DNA of 64,000 nucleotides from the NCBI GenBank assembly GCA_902363515.1, contig CABJAN010000011.1, positions 62,001 through 126,000 of the forward strand, written 5' to 3'. Positions 36,628 through 45,456 of this stretch are shown here, one piece after another; within the stretch, counting starts at the first letter, position 1; each line of letters opens with the position of its first letter. Position numbers and translations under genes: made by a program. The notes beneath the pieces were generated by a model. It ran no database searches and was not told where the DNA came from. It was given only the letters and a program-made list of their open reading frames with translations. This stretch comes from Bacillota bacterium (GTDB lineage: Bacteria > Bacillota > Clostridia > Lachnospirales > Lachnospiraceae).

Positions 36628-39600
36628 TTATATCAAAATCTCCAGCAATTCCTCACGATTAAAGCTTCCGCTGCCCATATTTTCCCCTGACAGTAATTCT
36701 TCTGCCAGATTCTTCTTTTTTTCCTGAAGACGTTGAATCTTCTCTTCAATGGTATTTTTTTCCAGTAACCTGTACACAGTTACCGGATTTTTCTGCCCTA
36801 TCCGGTGAACTCGGTCTGTTGCCTGATCCTGAACTGCCTGGTTCCACCAGGGATCATAATGAATCACCATATCTGCTGCTGTAAGATTTAGTCCCGTACC
36901 TCCTGCTTTCAAGGAAATACAAAACACCTTTGCCTCATCTTTTTCCTGAAAATCTCGTACTAACTGACTTCTCATGCGTTTACCCGTACTTCCAGTCAGA
37001 CTGTAATAGGAAATTCCCCTCTCTTTCAGCTTTTCTTCAAGCCTCTCCAACATAGTAACAAACTGGGAAAACAGTAAAATCCGATGTCCTGCCAAAACGC
37101 CCTGCTGGATAAGCTCCATGCAAAGCTCCTCCTTGGAGGATTCCCCCTTATATCCTTCATACACCAAAGCTGGGCAACAGCAAAGCTGCCTAAGCTTGGT
37201 AAGCTCAGACAGTACTTTTATTCTGGAAGAAGAAAATTCCTCCTCAGTCTGGTTACTGAGCATCAACTTCAGTCTCTGTGCATGCGCATCATAAAGCTCT
37301 TTTTGCTCCCCTTCCATAACAGCATACACATTCTTTTCCATTTTCTCTGGCAAATCCTTTAGCACATCTTTTTTCACACGCCTTAAAATAAAGGGACGCA
37401 CCATTTTTTGCAGGCGCTTTCTTGCTTCTTCTTCCTGTTTCTGGACAATTGGAATCTCAAACTCTCTTCTAAACCTCTCATAAGAATACAGGAAACCAGG
37501 CAATAAATAATCAAAAATACTCCACAACTCACTTAATCGGTTCTCTACAGGAGTTCCGGTAAGCGCCAACCGAAAAGCTGAAAAAATCCCCTTGGCTGCT
37601 TTTGCAGACTGTGTACCATGGTTTTTAATGTACTGCGCCTCATCCAACACCTGGCAAAAAAAAGAAAGCTTCTCATACAACAAAATATCCCGTTTTAACA
37701 AGTCATAAGAAGTCACCAGAATCTCCTGTTCTCCACAACACTGCAAAAGTTCTTCTCGTTCCTGACTACTTCCCACTACTGCCTTTACCAAAAGGTTTGG
37801 TGCAAATTTCTGAAATTCACTGACCCAGTTAAACACCAGGGAAGCCGGACACACAATGAGGCATCTTTTATTCTCACCTGGTTCTGCCTCTTCTAGTTCA
37901 GAGAGCAAAAATCCAATCACCTGCAGGGTTTTCCCAAGCCCCATTTCATCTGCTAATATTCCGGCAAATCCATTATTTTTTAAAGTTTTTATCCACAAAA
38001 ATCCCGTTTTCTGATATTCCCTAAAAATCCCTTCCAGACTTTTCGGCAGTTCAAAATCATTATCTTCTATGTTTTTCATATTTCGGATTAAAGCCTTAAA
38101 ATTTCGGTCTTTCTTCACCTGAAATCCTTCCCATCCACAAAGCTCTCCATCCAAATATAAAGCCCTGTATACAGGAAGTGTGATTTCTTCCTGCAAGAGC
38201 TGGGTTCTCGTCAGTCCCAGTCCCTCCCTTAGTTCACATAGCCTTCCAAACTCACCCTCCATATTCACAAAGGTTCCGTTTTTTAGTCTGAAATACCGCT
38301 TTTTCCTATCATATCTGGAAAAAATCTCTTCTAGCTCCTCTCTGGTGAATTCCCCAGAAGAAACCACCATTTTAAGGGTTCCCAAAGCAAGGGAAAGCCC
38401 AACCGAAATCCTTGGTGAAGCCAGAACCTTCATGCGCTTTAAGGTCTCAGACACATATACTTCCCCATACTGCCCAAGCATGGAAACTCCCTCTGTAAGA
38501 AATTCATAGATTTTCTTTTCATCCTCTGCCAATACCATACACTGTCTTTTCTCATCATAGGCATTTCCCCAGGAAGTCACCAAAAGCTCTGCCTCTGCTT
38601 CCCCTGCAAGGTCACGTTTTCCTACTCCCGTTTTCTTATCAAACAGATTAAACTTCTCCTCCCCATACACTGCCATTCCTTTTATGGTAAGAAAGTCATC
38701 TGTCAGAGCATCCAGATAAAAAGCAAAAGAAACCGGCTCTATGGTATATTCTTGTGGGTCAAAGTTCTTATACACACAAGAAAGTGTATTTTGCACAGCT
38801 GGCAAATACTCCCTACAAAAAGCTGGAACATCTTCCTTCTCCAAAAAAGCGCACTGCCCTGGAAGCTGCTGTAAAAGAACGAAAAACTCCTCTTCTGGCC
38901 TATCCTCTTGTCTGGTAAGGAAAATCTTCTGTTTCTGAAAATAAATAACCCAATCACTATCCCGAAAGATTAACATCTTTTCTGTCCGGATACGAAGTCC
39001 CTGAGGTTCACCTAAAAACTCCACACTTCTTCTTGGACTTTTTTCTGTGATTTCCCACATTCCGGCATCCTGTCCTCTTAATTTCACTGCCACTGAGGTT
39101 CCACTTAAACTCCTCAGTACTTTTGCCAGCTCTGATACAGAAAGCGAAATTTCCTTTAATTTTTCATAAACGTAACCATAGGAATTTCCATACCAGGCAG
39201 GTTCTCTGTACAGGTTTCTATTTTCCCTGGACCATTCAACCAAAAATACTGCCATTTTTTTAGAGCGAGGCTCAAAGACCTTAGGTACATGAATAAATTG
39301 CAGTTTTTTTCCATAAGCCACCTCTTTCCCTGTCTCCATACTCTGGGCAAAAGCAAAAATATCTTTCAATACATACATTTGTCCAGCCCCTATTTTTAGG
39401 CTCATGGAAACGCCTCCCTCAGATACCTGAAATTGAGGCTCCAGCCGGACTTTTTCATACAGCTCTCTTTGAAGAATTGGCGCTGTATGCTCCACTGCTT
39501 TCCTATTCAGCAACTCTTTCAACTCTCTGGTGGTTCTGCTGGCTCTTGGCAGGCGCTTTTCTTTCTCTATATTTTGTTTTTTTTCATCCAGGTATGCTAA

Positions 39601-39873
39601 AAGCACTGCTACACAATGCTTGCAGATTCCAGGATAGCTTTCATAAGCCGGACATTCACAAAAAACCTCTGCCACCTTGTTCTCTTTTGGTCTGCATGTA
39701 ATCTGAACCTCATAGGAATTTTGGTTGCTTCCTTCTACCACGGCTTCTACTATGTCTTCTTCCCCATTTTCCCAGACCGAAAGCTCTTCTATTTTTCCTT
39801 GATGATACAAATCCATTCCTTTAAAATAAGAGGAGGAATTGCATAATCTCCTGATTTCTGTGCGTGATATCAT
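36628..39873 (-). CDS. SWIM zinc-finger SNF2-family helicase
   Basis: A 1081-residue DNA-dependent ATPase. The N-terminal SWIM zinc finger shows FCECPAYESYPGICKHCVAV (about residues 70-90). A long middle region (the bacterial SNF2_N-associated domain) follows. The helicase core begins near residue 630: Walker A ILADEMGLGKTLQVIG, DEAQ box LDEAQYIKN, LTGTPVENRLSELWSIF. The C-terminal lobe ends with GGTGLNLTAADMVIHYDPWW and ATDRVHRIGQKNPV. Such proteins are widespread in Firmicutes as single genes. Their role is probably in transcription or repair; no defence genes flank it. Confidence 0.92.
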   Translation of the reverse strand: MISRTEIRRLCNSSSYFKGMDLYHQGKIEELSVWENGEEDIVEAVVEGSNQNSYEVQITCRPKENKVAEVFCECPAYESYPGICKHCVAVLLAYLDEKKQNIEKEKRLPRASRTTRELKELLNRKAVEHTAPILQRELYEKVRLEPQFQVSEGGVSMSLKIGAGQMYVLKDIFAFAQSMETGKEVAYGKKLQFIHVPKVFEPRSKKMAVFLVEWSRENRNLYREPAWYGNSYGYVYEKLKEISLSVSELAKVLRSLSGTSVAVKLRGQDAGMWEITEKSPRRSVEFLGEPQGLRIRTEKMLIFRDSDWVIYFQKQKIFLTRQEDRPEEEFFVLLQQLPGQCAFLEKEDVPAFCREYLPAVQNTLSCVYKNFDPQEYTIEPVSFAFYLDALTDDFLTIKGMAVYGEEKFNLFDKKTGVGKRDLAGEAEAELLVTSWGNAYDEKRQCMVLAEDEKKIYEFLTEGVSMLGQYGEVYVSETLKRMKVLASPRISVGLSLALGTLKMVVSSGEFTREELEEIFSRYDRKKRYFRLKNGTFVNMEGEFGRLCELREGLGLTRTQLLQEEITLPVYRALYLDGELCGWEGFQVKKDRNFKALIRNMKNIEDNDFELPKSLEGIFREYQKTGFLWIKTLKNNGFAGILADEMGLGKTLQVIGFLLSELEEAEPGENKRCLIVCPASLVFNWVSEFQKFAPNLLVKAVVGSSQEREELLQCCGEQEILVTSYDLLKRDILLYEKLSFFCQVLDEAQYIKNHGTQSAKAAKGIFSAFRLALTGTPVENRLSELWSIFDYLLPGFLYSYERFRREFEIPIVQKQEEEARKRLQKMVRPFILRRVKKDVLKDLPEKMEKNVYAVMEGEQKELYDAHAQRLKLMLSNQTEEEFSSSRIKVLSELTKLRQLCCCPALVYEGYKGESSKEELCMELIQQGVLAGHRILLFSQFVTMLERLEEKLKERGISYYSLTGSTGKRMRSQLVRDFQEKDEAKVFCISLKAGGTGLNLTAADMVIHYDPWWNQAVQDQATDRVHRIGQKNPVTVYRLLEKNTIEEKIQRLQEKKKNLAEELLSGENMGSGSFNREELLEILI

Positions 39874-39931
39874 GTTTTCTCTCCTTTTATCCTAGTATAC
39901 CGTTTTTCCTGATTTTTGTATAGGAAAACAG

Positions 39932-39961
39932 TTGACAAGCTGCAATTTTAACCACTATAAT
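39932..39961 (+). promoter_or_regulatory. Promoter of ilvB-ilvN
   Basis: Consensus TTGACA (39932-39937) and TATAAT (39956-39961) have an 18-nt spacer. The roughly 80-nt leader is too short for a T-box and shows only a small TTTAAC/GTTAAA hairpin. Confidence 0.85.
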
Positions 39962-40050
39962 ACATATTAACTTTAACAATATATAGCGTTAAAACATGTG
40001 TTATGCAGCAGCCGCTTTTTGCTAAAAACATCAAAAGGAGGGAATACGCT

Positions 40051-41769
40051 ATGAAACAAATTTCTGGAAATAAATTATTGGTAAAAGCGTTAAAAGAAGA
40101 AGGTGTTGAGGTACTGTTCGGCTATCCAGGCGCCTGCACCATTGACATTAGCGATGAATTGTATAAGCACGGCGATATGAAAATCATACTTCCCAGACAC
40201 GAGCAGGCTCTGGTTCACGAAGCAGACGCTTATGCCCGCACCACAGGCAAGGTGGGTGTATGCCTGGTAACCAGTGGTCCTGGAGCCACAAATCTGGTCA
40301 CAGGTCTGGCAACTGCTAATTATGACAGTGTTCCCTTAGTATGTTTTACCGGACAGGTAGCCAGACATTTGATTGGCAATGATGCCTTCCAGGAAGTAGA
40401 TATTGTAGGAATTACCAGAAGTATTACCAAATATGGCATCACAGTCCGCCACAGGGAGGATTTAGGCCGTATTATTAAAGAAGCCTTTTACATTGCCCGC
40501 ACAGGCCGCCCAGGCCCTGTACTCATTGACCTTCCAAAAGATGTCATGGCAGAACTTGGAAGCCCAGAGTACCCAAAATCCGTAAATATTCGAGGCTACA
40601 AACCTAACACAGACGTGCATATCGGCCAGTTAAAACGTGCTATAAAGGTACTGCAAAAAGCGAAAAAGCCCCTGTTCCTGGCAGGAGGCGGTGTAAATAT
40701 TGCCCAGGCAAACGAAATTTTTACCAAGGTTGTAGAGAAAACCCAGATTCCTGTTGTCACTACCGTAATGGGGCGCGGAGCGATTTCTACTGCCAGTCCT
40801 TATTTCATTGGCAACCTGGGGATGCATGGTGCCTATGCCGCCAATATGGCTGTAAGCAATTGTGATGTGCTATTCTCCATTGGAACACGATTCAATGACC
40901 GTATTACTGGGAAACTTCATGCTTTTGCTCCAAATGCTCAAATTGTCCACATTGATATTGATACAGCATCTATTTCACGAAATATTCATGTGGATATCCC
41001 CATTGTAGCAGATGCCAAAGAGGCGCTACTGAAAATGGATGAATATGTGTCTGCCCAGAATACCAAAAAATGGCTGTCAGAGATTACTGCCTGGAAAGAA
41101 GAACACCCTCTTACCATGAAAAACCGGTCTCTTATGAGTCCTCTGGATATTATTTCAGAAATCAACCACCAGTTTGAAAAATCCATCCTGGTAACAGACG
41201 TGGGACAACACCAAATGTTAGTATCCCAATATGCAGACATTACTCCTGACAAACAACTGATTATGTCCGGTGGTCTTGGAACCATGGGCTATGGGCTCCC
41301 TGGCGCTATCGGAGCCAAAATCGGAAATCCCAATACACCTGTTATCTCTGTATCCGGAGACGGTGGAATGCAGATGAATATTCAGGAGCTTGCAACGGCT
41401 GTACTGGAAGAGCTGCCTATTATTGCCTGTATTTTTAACAATGAATATCTGGGAATGGTTCACCAGTGGCAGAAACTTTTTTACGGAAAACGCTACAGTA
41501 TGACCAATCTAAAGGCCGGAGCCCTCTCCCGTCGTACAGAAGGTCAGGAATTTCCAGAATACACCCCAGACTTTGTAAGACTGGCAGAAAGTTATGGTGC
41601 AAAAGGCATCCGAGTAACCAAGCGAGAAGAAATTGCCCCTGCTTTTGAAGAAGCAAAAAAGAATACCAAAACCCCAACCATCATTGAATTTATCTTAGAC
41701 CCTGAAGAAATGGTCTATCCTATGATTAAGCCTGGTGGAACTTTGGAAGATATGATTATGGATTGTTAG
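40051..41769 (+). CDS. ilvB: Acetolactate synthase large subunit
   Basis: A 572-residue thiamine-diphosphate enzyme that condenses two pyruvates, or pyruvate with 2-ketobutyrate, in branched-chain amino acid synthesis. It starts MKQISGNKLLVKALKEEGVE at the ATG after AAGGAGGG; an upstream in-frame ATG at 40003 lacks a site. The catalytic Glu block is RHEQALVHEADAYAR. The FAD-binding centre is in the middle domain, and the thiamine/Mg motif is SGDGGMQMNIQELATAV. It forms a complex with the small subunit encoded 12 bp downstream. Confidence 0.96.
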   Translation: MKQISGNKLLVKALKEEGVEVLFGYPGACTIDISDELYKHGDMKIILPRHEQALVHEADAYARTTGKVGVCLVTSGPGATNLVTGLATANYDSVPLVCFTGQVARHLIGNDAFQEVDIVGITRSITKYGITVRHREDLGRIIKEAFYIARTGRPGPVLIDLPKDVMAELGSPEYPKSVNIRGYKPNTDVHIGQLKRAIKVLQKAKKPLFLAGGGVNIAQANEIFTKVVEKTQIPVVTTVMGRGAISTASPYFIGNLGMHGAYAANMAVSNCDVLFSIGTRFNDRITGKLHAFAPNAQIVHIDIDTASISRNIHVDIPIVADAKEALLKMDEYVSAQNTKKWLSEITAWKEEHPLTMKNRSLMSPLDIISEINHQFEKSILVTDVGQHQMLVSQYADITPDKQLIMSGGLGTMGYGLPGAIGAKIGNPNTPVISVSGDGGMQMNIQELATAVLEELPIIACIFNNEYLGMVHQWQKLFYGKRYSMTNLKAGALSRRTEGQEFPEYTPDFVRLAESYGAKGIRVTKREEIAPAFEEAKKNTKTPTIIEFILDPEEMVYPMIKPGGTLEDMIMDC

Positions 41770-41781
41770 GAGGAATACGGT

Positions 41782-42291
41782 ATGGAAAAAGGAATGAAAA
41801 AAAGATGGATTTCTCTGTATGTAGAAAATCAAGTAGGTGTTCTTTCTAAGATATCCGGACTCTTCTCTGGAAAATCCTACAATCTGGACAGCCTTACAGT
41901 AGGAACTACAGAAGACCCAACGGTCTCTAGAATGACCATAGCCACTGTAAGCGATGATGAAACCTTTGAACAGATAAAAAAGCAATTAAACCGTATGGTA
42001 GAAGTAATTAAGGTCATTGATTTTACAGATATTTTTGTACGTATGAAGGAAATCCTTTATGTAAAAGTCATGAACTGCACCTCTGCTGATAAGGTAGAAG
42101 TGTTCCAGATTGCAGAAACCTTTAAGGCCAGAGTCATTGACTACGGAAAAGACAGCCTTCTTCTGGAGTTTGTCCAGACAGCTACGAAAAATGATGCTGT
42201 CATCAAATTATTCAAAGACGAATTTAAAACCATAGAAGTGGTTCGTGGTGGAAGTGTGGGAATTGAATCCATTAGTATGATGGAGAGATAA
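41782..42291 (+). CDS. ilvN: Acetolactate synthase small (regulatory) subunit
   Basis: A 169-residue regulatory subunit. The N-terminal ACT domain (about residues 8-80, ISLYVENQVGVLSKISGLFS) binds valine for feedback control. A second domain (about 85-165) follows. An AGGAGG site precedes the ATG, 12 bp after ilvB. It raises activity of the large subunit and confers valine sensitivity. Confidence 0.95.
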   Translation: MEKGMKKRWISLYVENQVGVLSKISGLFSGKSYNLDSLTVGTTEDPTVSRMTIATVSDDETFEQIKKQLNRMVEVIKVIDFTDIFVRMKEILYVKVMNCTSADKVEVFQIAETFKARVIDYGKDSLLLEFVQTATKNDAVIKLFKDEFKTIEVVRGGSVGIESISMMER

Positions 42292-42320
42292 AAATTCTAC
42301 TGTTACATAAAACATTTAGA

Positions 42321-42352
42321 AAGGGAGCGTTCCTCTGAACTGCTCCCCTTTT
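42321..42352 (+). terminator. Terminator of ilvB-ilvN
   Basis: The hairpin AGGGAGCgTTC / GAActGCTCCCCT is followed by TTTTCTT. The 3' end of the minus-strand 46-residue gene lies next to it. Confidence 0.8.
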
Positions 42353-42353
42353 C

Positions 42354-42494
42354 TTAGTATCTCCCGTACATTTTTCCATTCCAATTTACATCCATAGATG
42401 CAAAAGCTTCACAACCTTTTATCAAAGATTTTAGGATACGTTTTTTGAGTGTTACCTGTTTTATATCTTTATTGCTATTTATATTTTTATTCAT
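42354..42494 (-). CDS. Small peptide gene (46 residues), unknown
   Basis: The 46-residue product starts MNKNINSNKDIKQVTLKKR and ends MDVNWNGKMYGRY. It has no signal peptide. The centre is a basic amphipathic helix (VTLKKRILKSLIKGCEAF) with one Cys, and the tail is aromatic and Gly-rich. The ATG at 42494 has AAAGGGGAAA 8 nt upstream and a good promoter. The shape (basic helix, single Cys, short aromatic tail) recalls precursor or signalling peptides such as AgrD, but no maturation gene sits beside it, so no class is assigned. It is divergent from an AraC-type regulator. Confidence 0.6.
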   Translation of the reverse strand: MNKNINSNKDIKQVTLKKRILKSLIKGCEAFASMDVNWNGKMYGRY

Positions 42495-42547
42495 AATAAT
42501 TTCCCCTTTTCTATGTTTAGGTCTTTTCTTGTTTACACCCATATGTT

Positions 42548-42576
42548 ATCATAAGTTATTATTTCTCACTAGACAA
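42548..42576 (-). promoter_or_regulatory. Promoter of the 46-residue peptide gene
   Basis: Minus-strand TTGTCT (42571-42576) and TATGAT (42548-42553) have a 17-nt spacer. Confidence 0.7.
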
Positions 42577-42593
42577 CTTATTGACTGTTTTTA

Positions 42594-42623
42594 TGTCAAA
42601 ATTGACATTTTATCATGATAAAA
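42594..42623. promoter_or_regulatory. Two adjacent perfect palindromes before the AraC-type gene
   Basis: TGTCAAAATTGACA (42594-42607) is followed at once by TTTTATCATGATAAAA (42608-42623), whose end runs into the ribosome site of the regulator gene. They are likely protein-binding sites for autoregulation or control of the divergent peptide gene. The second could also hide the ribosome site as an RNA hairpin. Confidence 0.5.
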
Positions 42624-42633
42624 GGAGAAATTC

Positions 42634-43497
42634 ATGAAGCAAGCGATTTACCGTCATCTCTTTGATTTAGAAGGAAAGAATATTGCTGTCAACTTTCGTG
42701 ATAACAGAGGTTCTTATGTTCCAAGCCACTGGCATCCAGCCATTGAACTGCTGTATATTCTCAATGGCTCTGCAGACATTACTATAAACGGAAAAAAGCA
42801 CACCCTGATTCCAGGCGAATTCATTGTCATTAATTCCAATGACATTCACGAAGCCCAGTGCGCCCAGGCTTATTTTGAAATCTGTATCCATATATCCAAA
42901 GAATTTTTAGAAACTTATATGCCAAACTCTCAAGTTCCCCGTTTGTTATGTAATCGGGATTCTTTGACTAAGGAGCAGCTCCCTCATTACCTGGCTCTGT
43001 GCCAAAAGTTCAAAGAATTAGTGCCTATTTTTATCCAGCAACCCCTTGCCATGGATTTAGCCAGCGAAGCCATTGCCATGAAAATCATGTTTGAACTTTT
43101 AAATCACTTTGCAGTGTATCCTTCCACAGAAAAAATTCCCGATACAGCCAAAAATCAAAATCGCTTAAAGGAAATCATTGTATACATTGCAGAACACTAT
43201 GCACAACCAATTTCCCTTGAGGAGATTTCTGCTTACTTTGGCCTGAACCGAGAATATTTCTGCCGCTTTTTCAAACAGCAAATGGGAGTAAATTTTTCCA
43301 GACATGTAAATCAGGTGCGTCTTGCCCATATTTATCATGATGTTATCAACACTCAGGATCCTATTATGGAAATCATTGAGCGCCATGGTTTCACCAATTA
43401 TAAATTATTCCATAAACTCTTTAAGGAATTTTACGGCTGTACTCCAAGAGAACTGCGACAAGGAGATAAACTCAAATCCGATTTAAAGCCTTTTTAA
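42634..43497 (+). CDS. AraC family transcriptional regulator
   Basis: A 287-residue regulator. The N-terminal cupin sensor domain (about 15-95) shows SHWHPAIELLYILNGSADIT. The C-terminal double helix-turn-helix (about 185-280) includes ISAYFGLNREYFCRFFKQQM and HGFTNYKLFHKLFKEFYG. The cupin domain suggests a sugar or small-molecule ligand. An AAAAGGAG site precedes the ATG. Its 3' end overlaps the convergent MATE gene by 26 bp. Confidence 0.9.
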   Translation: MKQAIYRHLFDLEGKNIAVNFRDNRGSYVPSHWHPAIELLYILNGSADITINGKKHTLIPGEFIVINSNDIHEAQCAQAYFEICIHISKEFLETYMPNSQVPRLLCNRDSLTKEQLPHYLALCQKFKELVPIFIQQPLAMDLASEAIAMKIMFELLNHFAVYPSTEKIPDTAKNQNRLKEIIVYIAEHYAQPISLEEISAYFGLNREYFCRFFKQQMGVNFSRHVNQVRLAHIYHDVINTQDPIMEIIERHGFTNYKLFHKLFKEFYGCTPRELRQGDKLKSDLKPF

Positions 43498-44830
43498 ACT
43501 CCCGTCTGAATAACACGATGGTGAAGCACACAGCCAGAATATCCGCAATGGGTTCTGCCAGATAGACAGCCATGGTCTGATTGTCCCTTAAAATTGCCGG
43601 CACAATATAAATCAGCGGGATCAGCAACACAAACTTACGCATAACAGCCACCAGAATAGAGGCTTTTGCATTTCCCAGAGACATAAATGTCATCTGACAT
43701 GCAAGCTGGATACCGAAAATAAACATGGCTGCCAGATAAACCCGAAGAGCAGTACCTGTGAACTCCAACAGTACAGTGTCTGAGGTAAACATTCCTGCAA
43801 ACAGTTTTGGGAACAACATGACAGCTCCCCATAGAACCGCTGCATAAGCCATACTTGCTTTTAAAAGCAGGTAAAAGGCTCCCCGCACACGTTCTTTATT
43901 TCTGGCTCCATAGTTATAACTGATGATTGGCTGTGCTCCCTGTCCCAGCCCCTGCAAAGGAAGCATGGCAAACTGCATCACACTGGTAAGAATGGTCATG
44001 GCACCCACTGCCACATCCCCTCCATATTTCAGCAAAGAAGAATTAAAACAGATAGAAATAATACTTTCACTGGACTGCATCACAAAAACGGAAGATCCAA
44101 GAGCCAAAGTAGGCAGCACCATAGCTGGTTTTAAATTCACATTCTTCCAGCGGATTCTCAATGTTGTCTTTTTTCCAAATAGAAAAGCCAGAACCCAGAT
44201 ACACGATAAAGCCTGGGAAAAAATCGTTGCCAGAGCAGCTCCACGCACTCCCATGTGGAAACCAAAGATAAAGATGGGGTCCAGGATAATATTTGCCACT
44301 GCTCCGATGAGTACAGAAAGCATTCCTGTTTTTGCAAATCCTTGGGCTGTAATAAAAGCATTCATGCCCAGTGTAAGCTGAACAAAAATCGTTCCAAGGG
44401 AATAAATGTTCATATAACTGGTGCCGTATTCCACTGTATTTTCACTGGCACCAAAAGCCAGCAGAAAATCTTTGTTCCAGATCAACAGCACAGCTGTTAA
44501 AATCACAGAAATTGTTATTTGCATAGCAAAACAAGTTCCCAAAATCTTTTCTGCTGATTCTTTGTCTCCTCTTCCCATAGAGATAGACGCCCTCGGTGCG
44601 CCTCCATTTCCTACCAGTGCGGCAAATGCAGACACGATTAAAATCAGCGGCATACAAACTCCAACCCCTGTAAGAGCCAATGCTCCCACCTTGGGAATAT
44701 GCCCAATGTAAATACGGTCAACAATATTATAGAGCATGTTAATCAATTGTGCTGCCACCGTTGGAACTGCAAGACGAAGAAGCAATTTGCCAAGTGGTTC
44801 TTTTCCCAGAAACTCTCTGTCATTATTCAT
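43472..44830 (-). CDS. MATE family efflux transporter (MarR-controlled)
   Basis: A 452-residue transporter with 12 predicted helices. Typical blocks are LINMLYNIVDRIYIGHIPKV in the first half and GLGQGAQPIISYNYGARN in the second. It is not a close duplicate of the MATE protein at 23894. Its ATG overlaps the MarR stop (ATGA), so drug or metabolite export is controlled by that regulator. The substrate is unknown. Confidence 0.9.
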   Translation of the reverse strand: MNNDREFLGKEPLGKLLLRLAVPTVAAQLINMLYNIVDRIYIGHIPKVGALALTGVGVCMPLILIVSAFAALVGNGGAPRASISMGRGDKESAEKILGTCFAMQITISVILTAVLLIWNKDFLLAFGASENTVEYGTSYMNIYSLGTIFVQLTLGMNAFITAQGFAKTGMLSVLIGAVANIILDPIFIFGFHMGVRGAALATIFSQALSCIWVLAFLFGKKTTLRIRWKNVNLKPAMVLPTLALGSSVFVMQSSESIISICFNSSLLKYGGDVAVGAMTILTSVMQFAMLPLQGLGQGAQPIISYNYGARNKERVRGAFYLLLKASMAYAAVLWGAVMLFPKLFAGMFTSDTVLLEFTGTALRVYLAAMFIFGIQLACQMTFMSLGNAKASILVAVMRKFVLLIPLIYIVPAILRDNQTMAVYLAEPIADILAVCFTIVLFRREFKKALNRI

Positions 44831-45279
44831 TTTAATAGTCCACTCCTTTTCATAATCTGTAACGTGTTCTCTGCAATTCTACTGTTCATCTCATGAAACA
44901 GGCATACTTCTTCCTCTGTAAACCCTCGAAAAATTTCGCAGCCGAATTCCTTCTGTTTCTTTTCTACAGCCTGAATAATTGGTTCTGCTGCTGGAAGCAA
45001 AGATAAATGTATCTTCCTTCTATCCTCTGCATCTTGTTTTCGGGCAAGAAATGACTTCTGTATCAAAGATTCCACAGCCTGAGATACATTTCCTTTAGAC
45101 AGCATGCGAAGCTCCACAATATCACCTGCAGTATTTTTTCCTGGGTTATTGTACAAAAAAACAATAATTGTACCTTCAATTCTGGTAAGCTTGAAAGAAT
45201 CACAAATCTCTTTTATTAAAGCATCCTGCCCTTTGATAATATACCGGAAACTCATCAGCCATTCTGTCGCGTAACTCAT
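44827..45279 (-). CDS. MarR family transcriptional regulator
   Basis: A 150-residue winged-helix regulator. The recognition region is IVELRMLSKGNVSQAVESLI, with the wing KQDAEDRRKIHLSLL. It is the first gene of an operon with the MATE exporter. An inverted repeat overlaps its own -10, so it probably represses itself and the exporter until a ligand binds. Confidence 0.9.
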   Translation of the reverse strand: MSYATEWLMSFRYIIKGQDALIKEICDSFKLTRIEGTIIVFLYNNPGKNTAGDIVELRMLSKGNVSQAVESLIQKSFLARKQDAEDRRKIHLSLLPAAEPIIQAVEKKQKEFGCEIFRGFTEEEVCLFHEMNSRIAENTLQIMKRSGLLK

Positions 45280-45313
45280 TCTTACTTTCTTCCCCTTTCC
45301 TTAACTTGATTTA

Positions 45314-45357
45314 TATAATAGTTTTATTCAGAACAGTTTTTTTTAAAAACTATTATA
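45314..45357. promoter_or_regulatory. Probable MarR operator
   Basis: TATAATAGTTTT (45314-45325) and AAAACTATTATA (45346-45357) are perfect 12-bp arms separated by 20 bp. The right arm contains the promoter -10. Confidence 0.65.
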
Positions 45358-45379
45358 CTCTCGAAAAAAATTTTGTCAA
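45352..45379 (-). promoter_or_regulatory. Promoter of the MarR-MATE operon
   Basis: Minus-strand TTGACA (45374-45379) and TATAAT (45352-45357) are perfect consensus with a 16-nt spacer. The -10 lies inside the probable MarR operator. Confidence 0.82.
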
Positions 45380-45456
45380 GAACTGTAAAAAACATAACTT
45401 TAACACACTTCCTGCCCACAAAATCAAGGTTACAGACATAACGAAACGCCGAAATC

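Noticed and set aside
36628..39873. SNF2 helicase as part of a phage defence island
   Set aside because: Neighbours are a TRAP transporter and ilvBN; no nuclease, methylase or other defence gene is nearby, and the SWIM-SNF2 form is a common Firmicute housekeeping type.
39962..40050. T-box or leader-peptide attenuator before ilvB
   Set aside because: The leader is under 90 nt, with no T-box sequence, terminator pair or run of Leu/Val/Ile codons.
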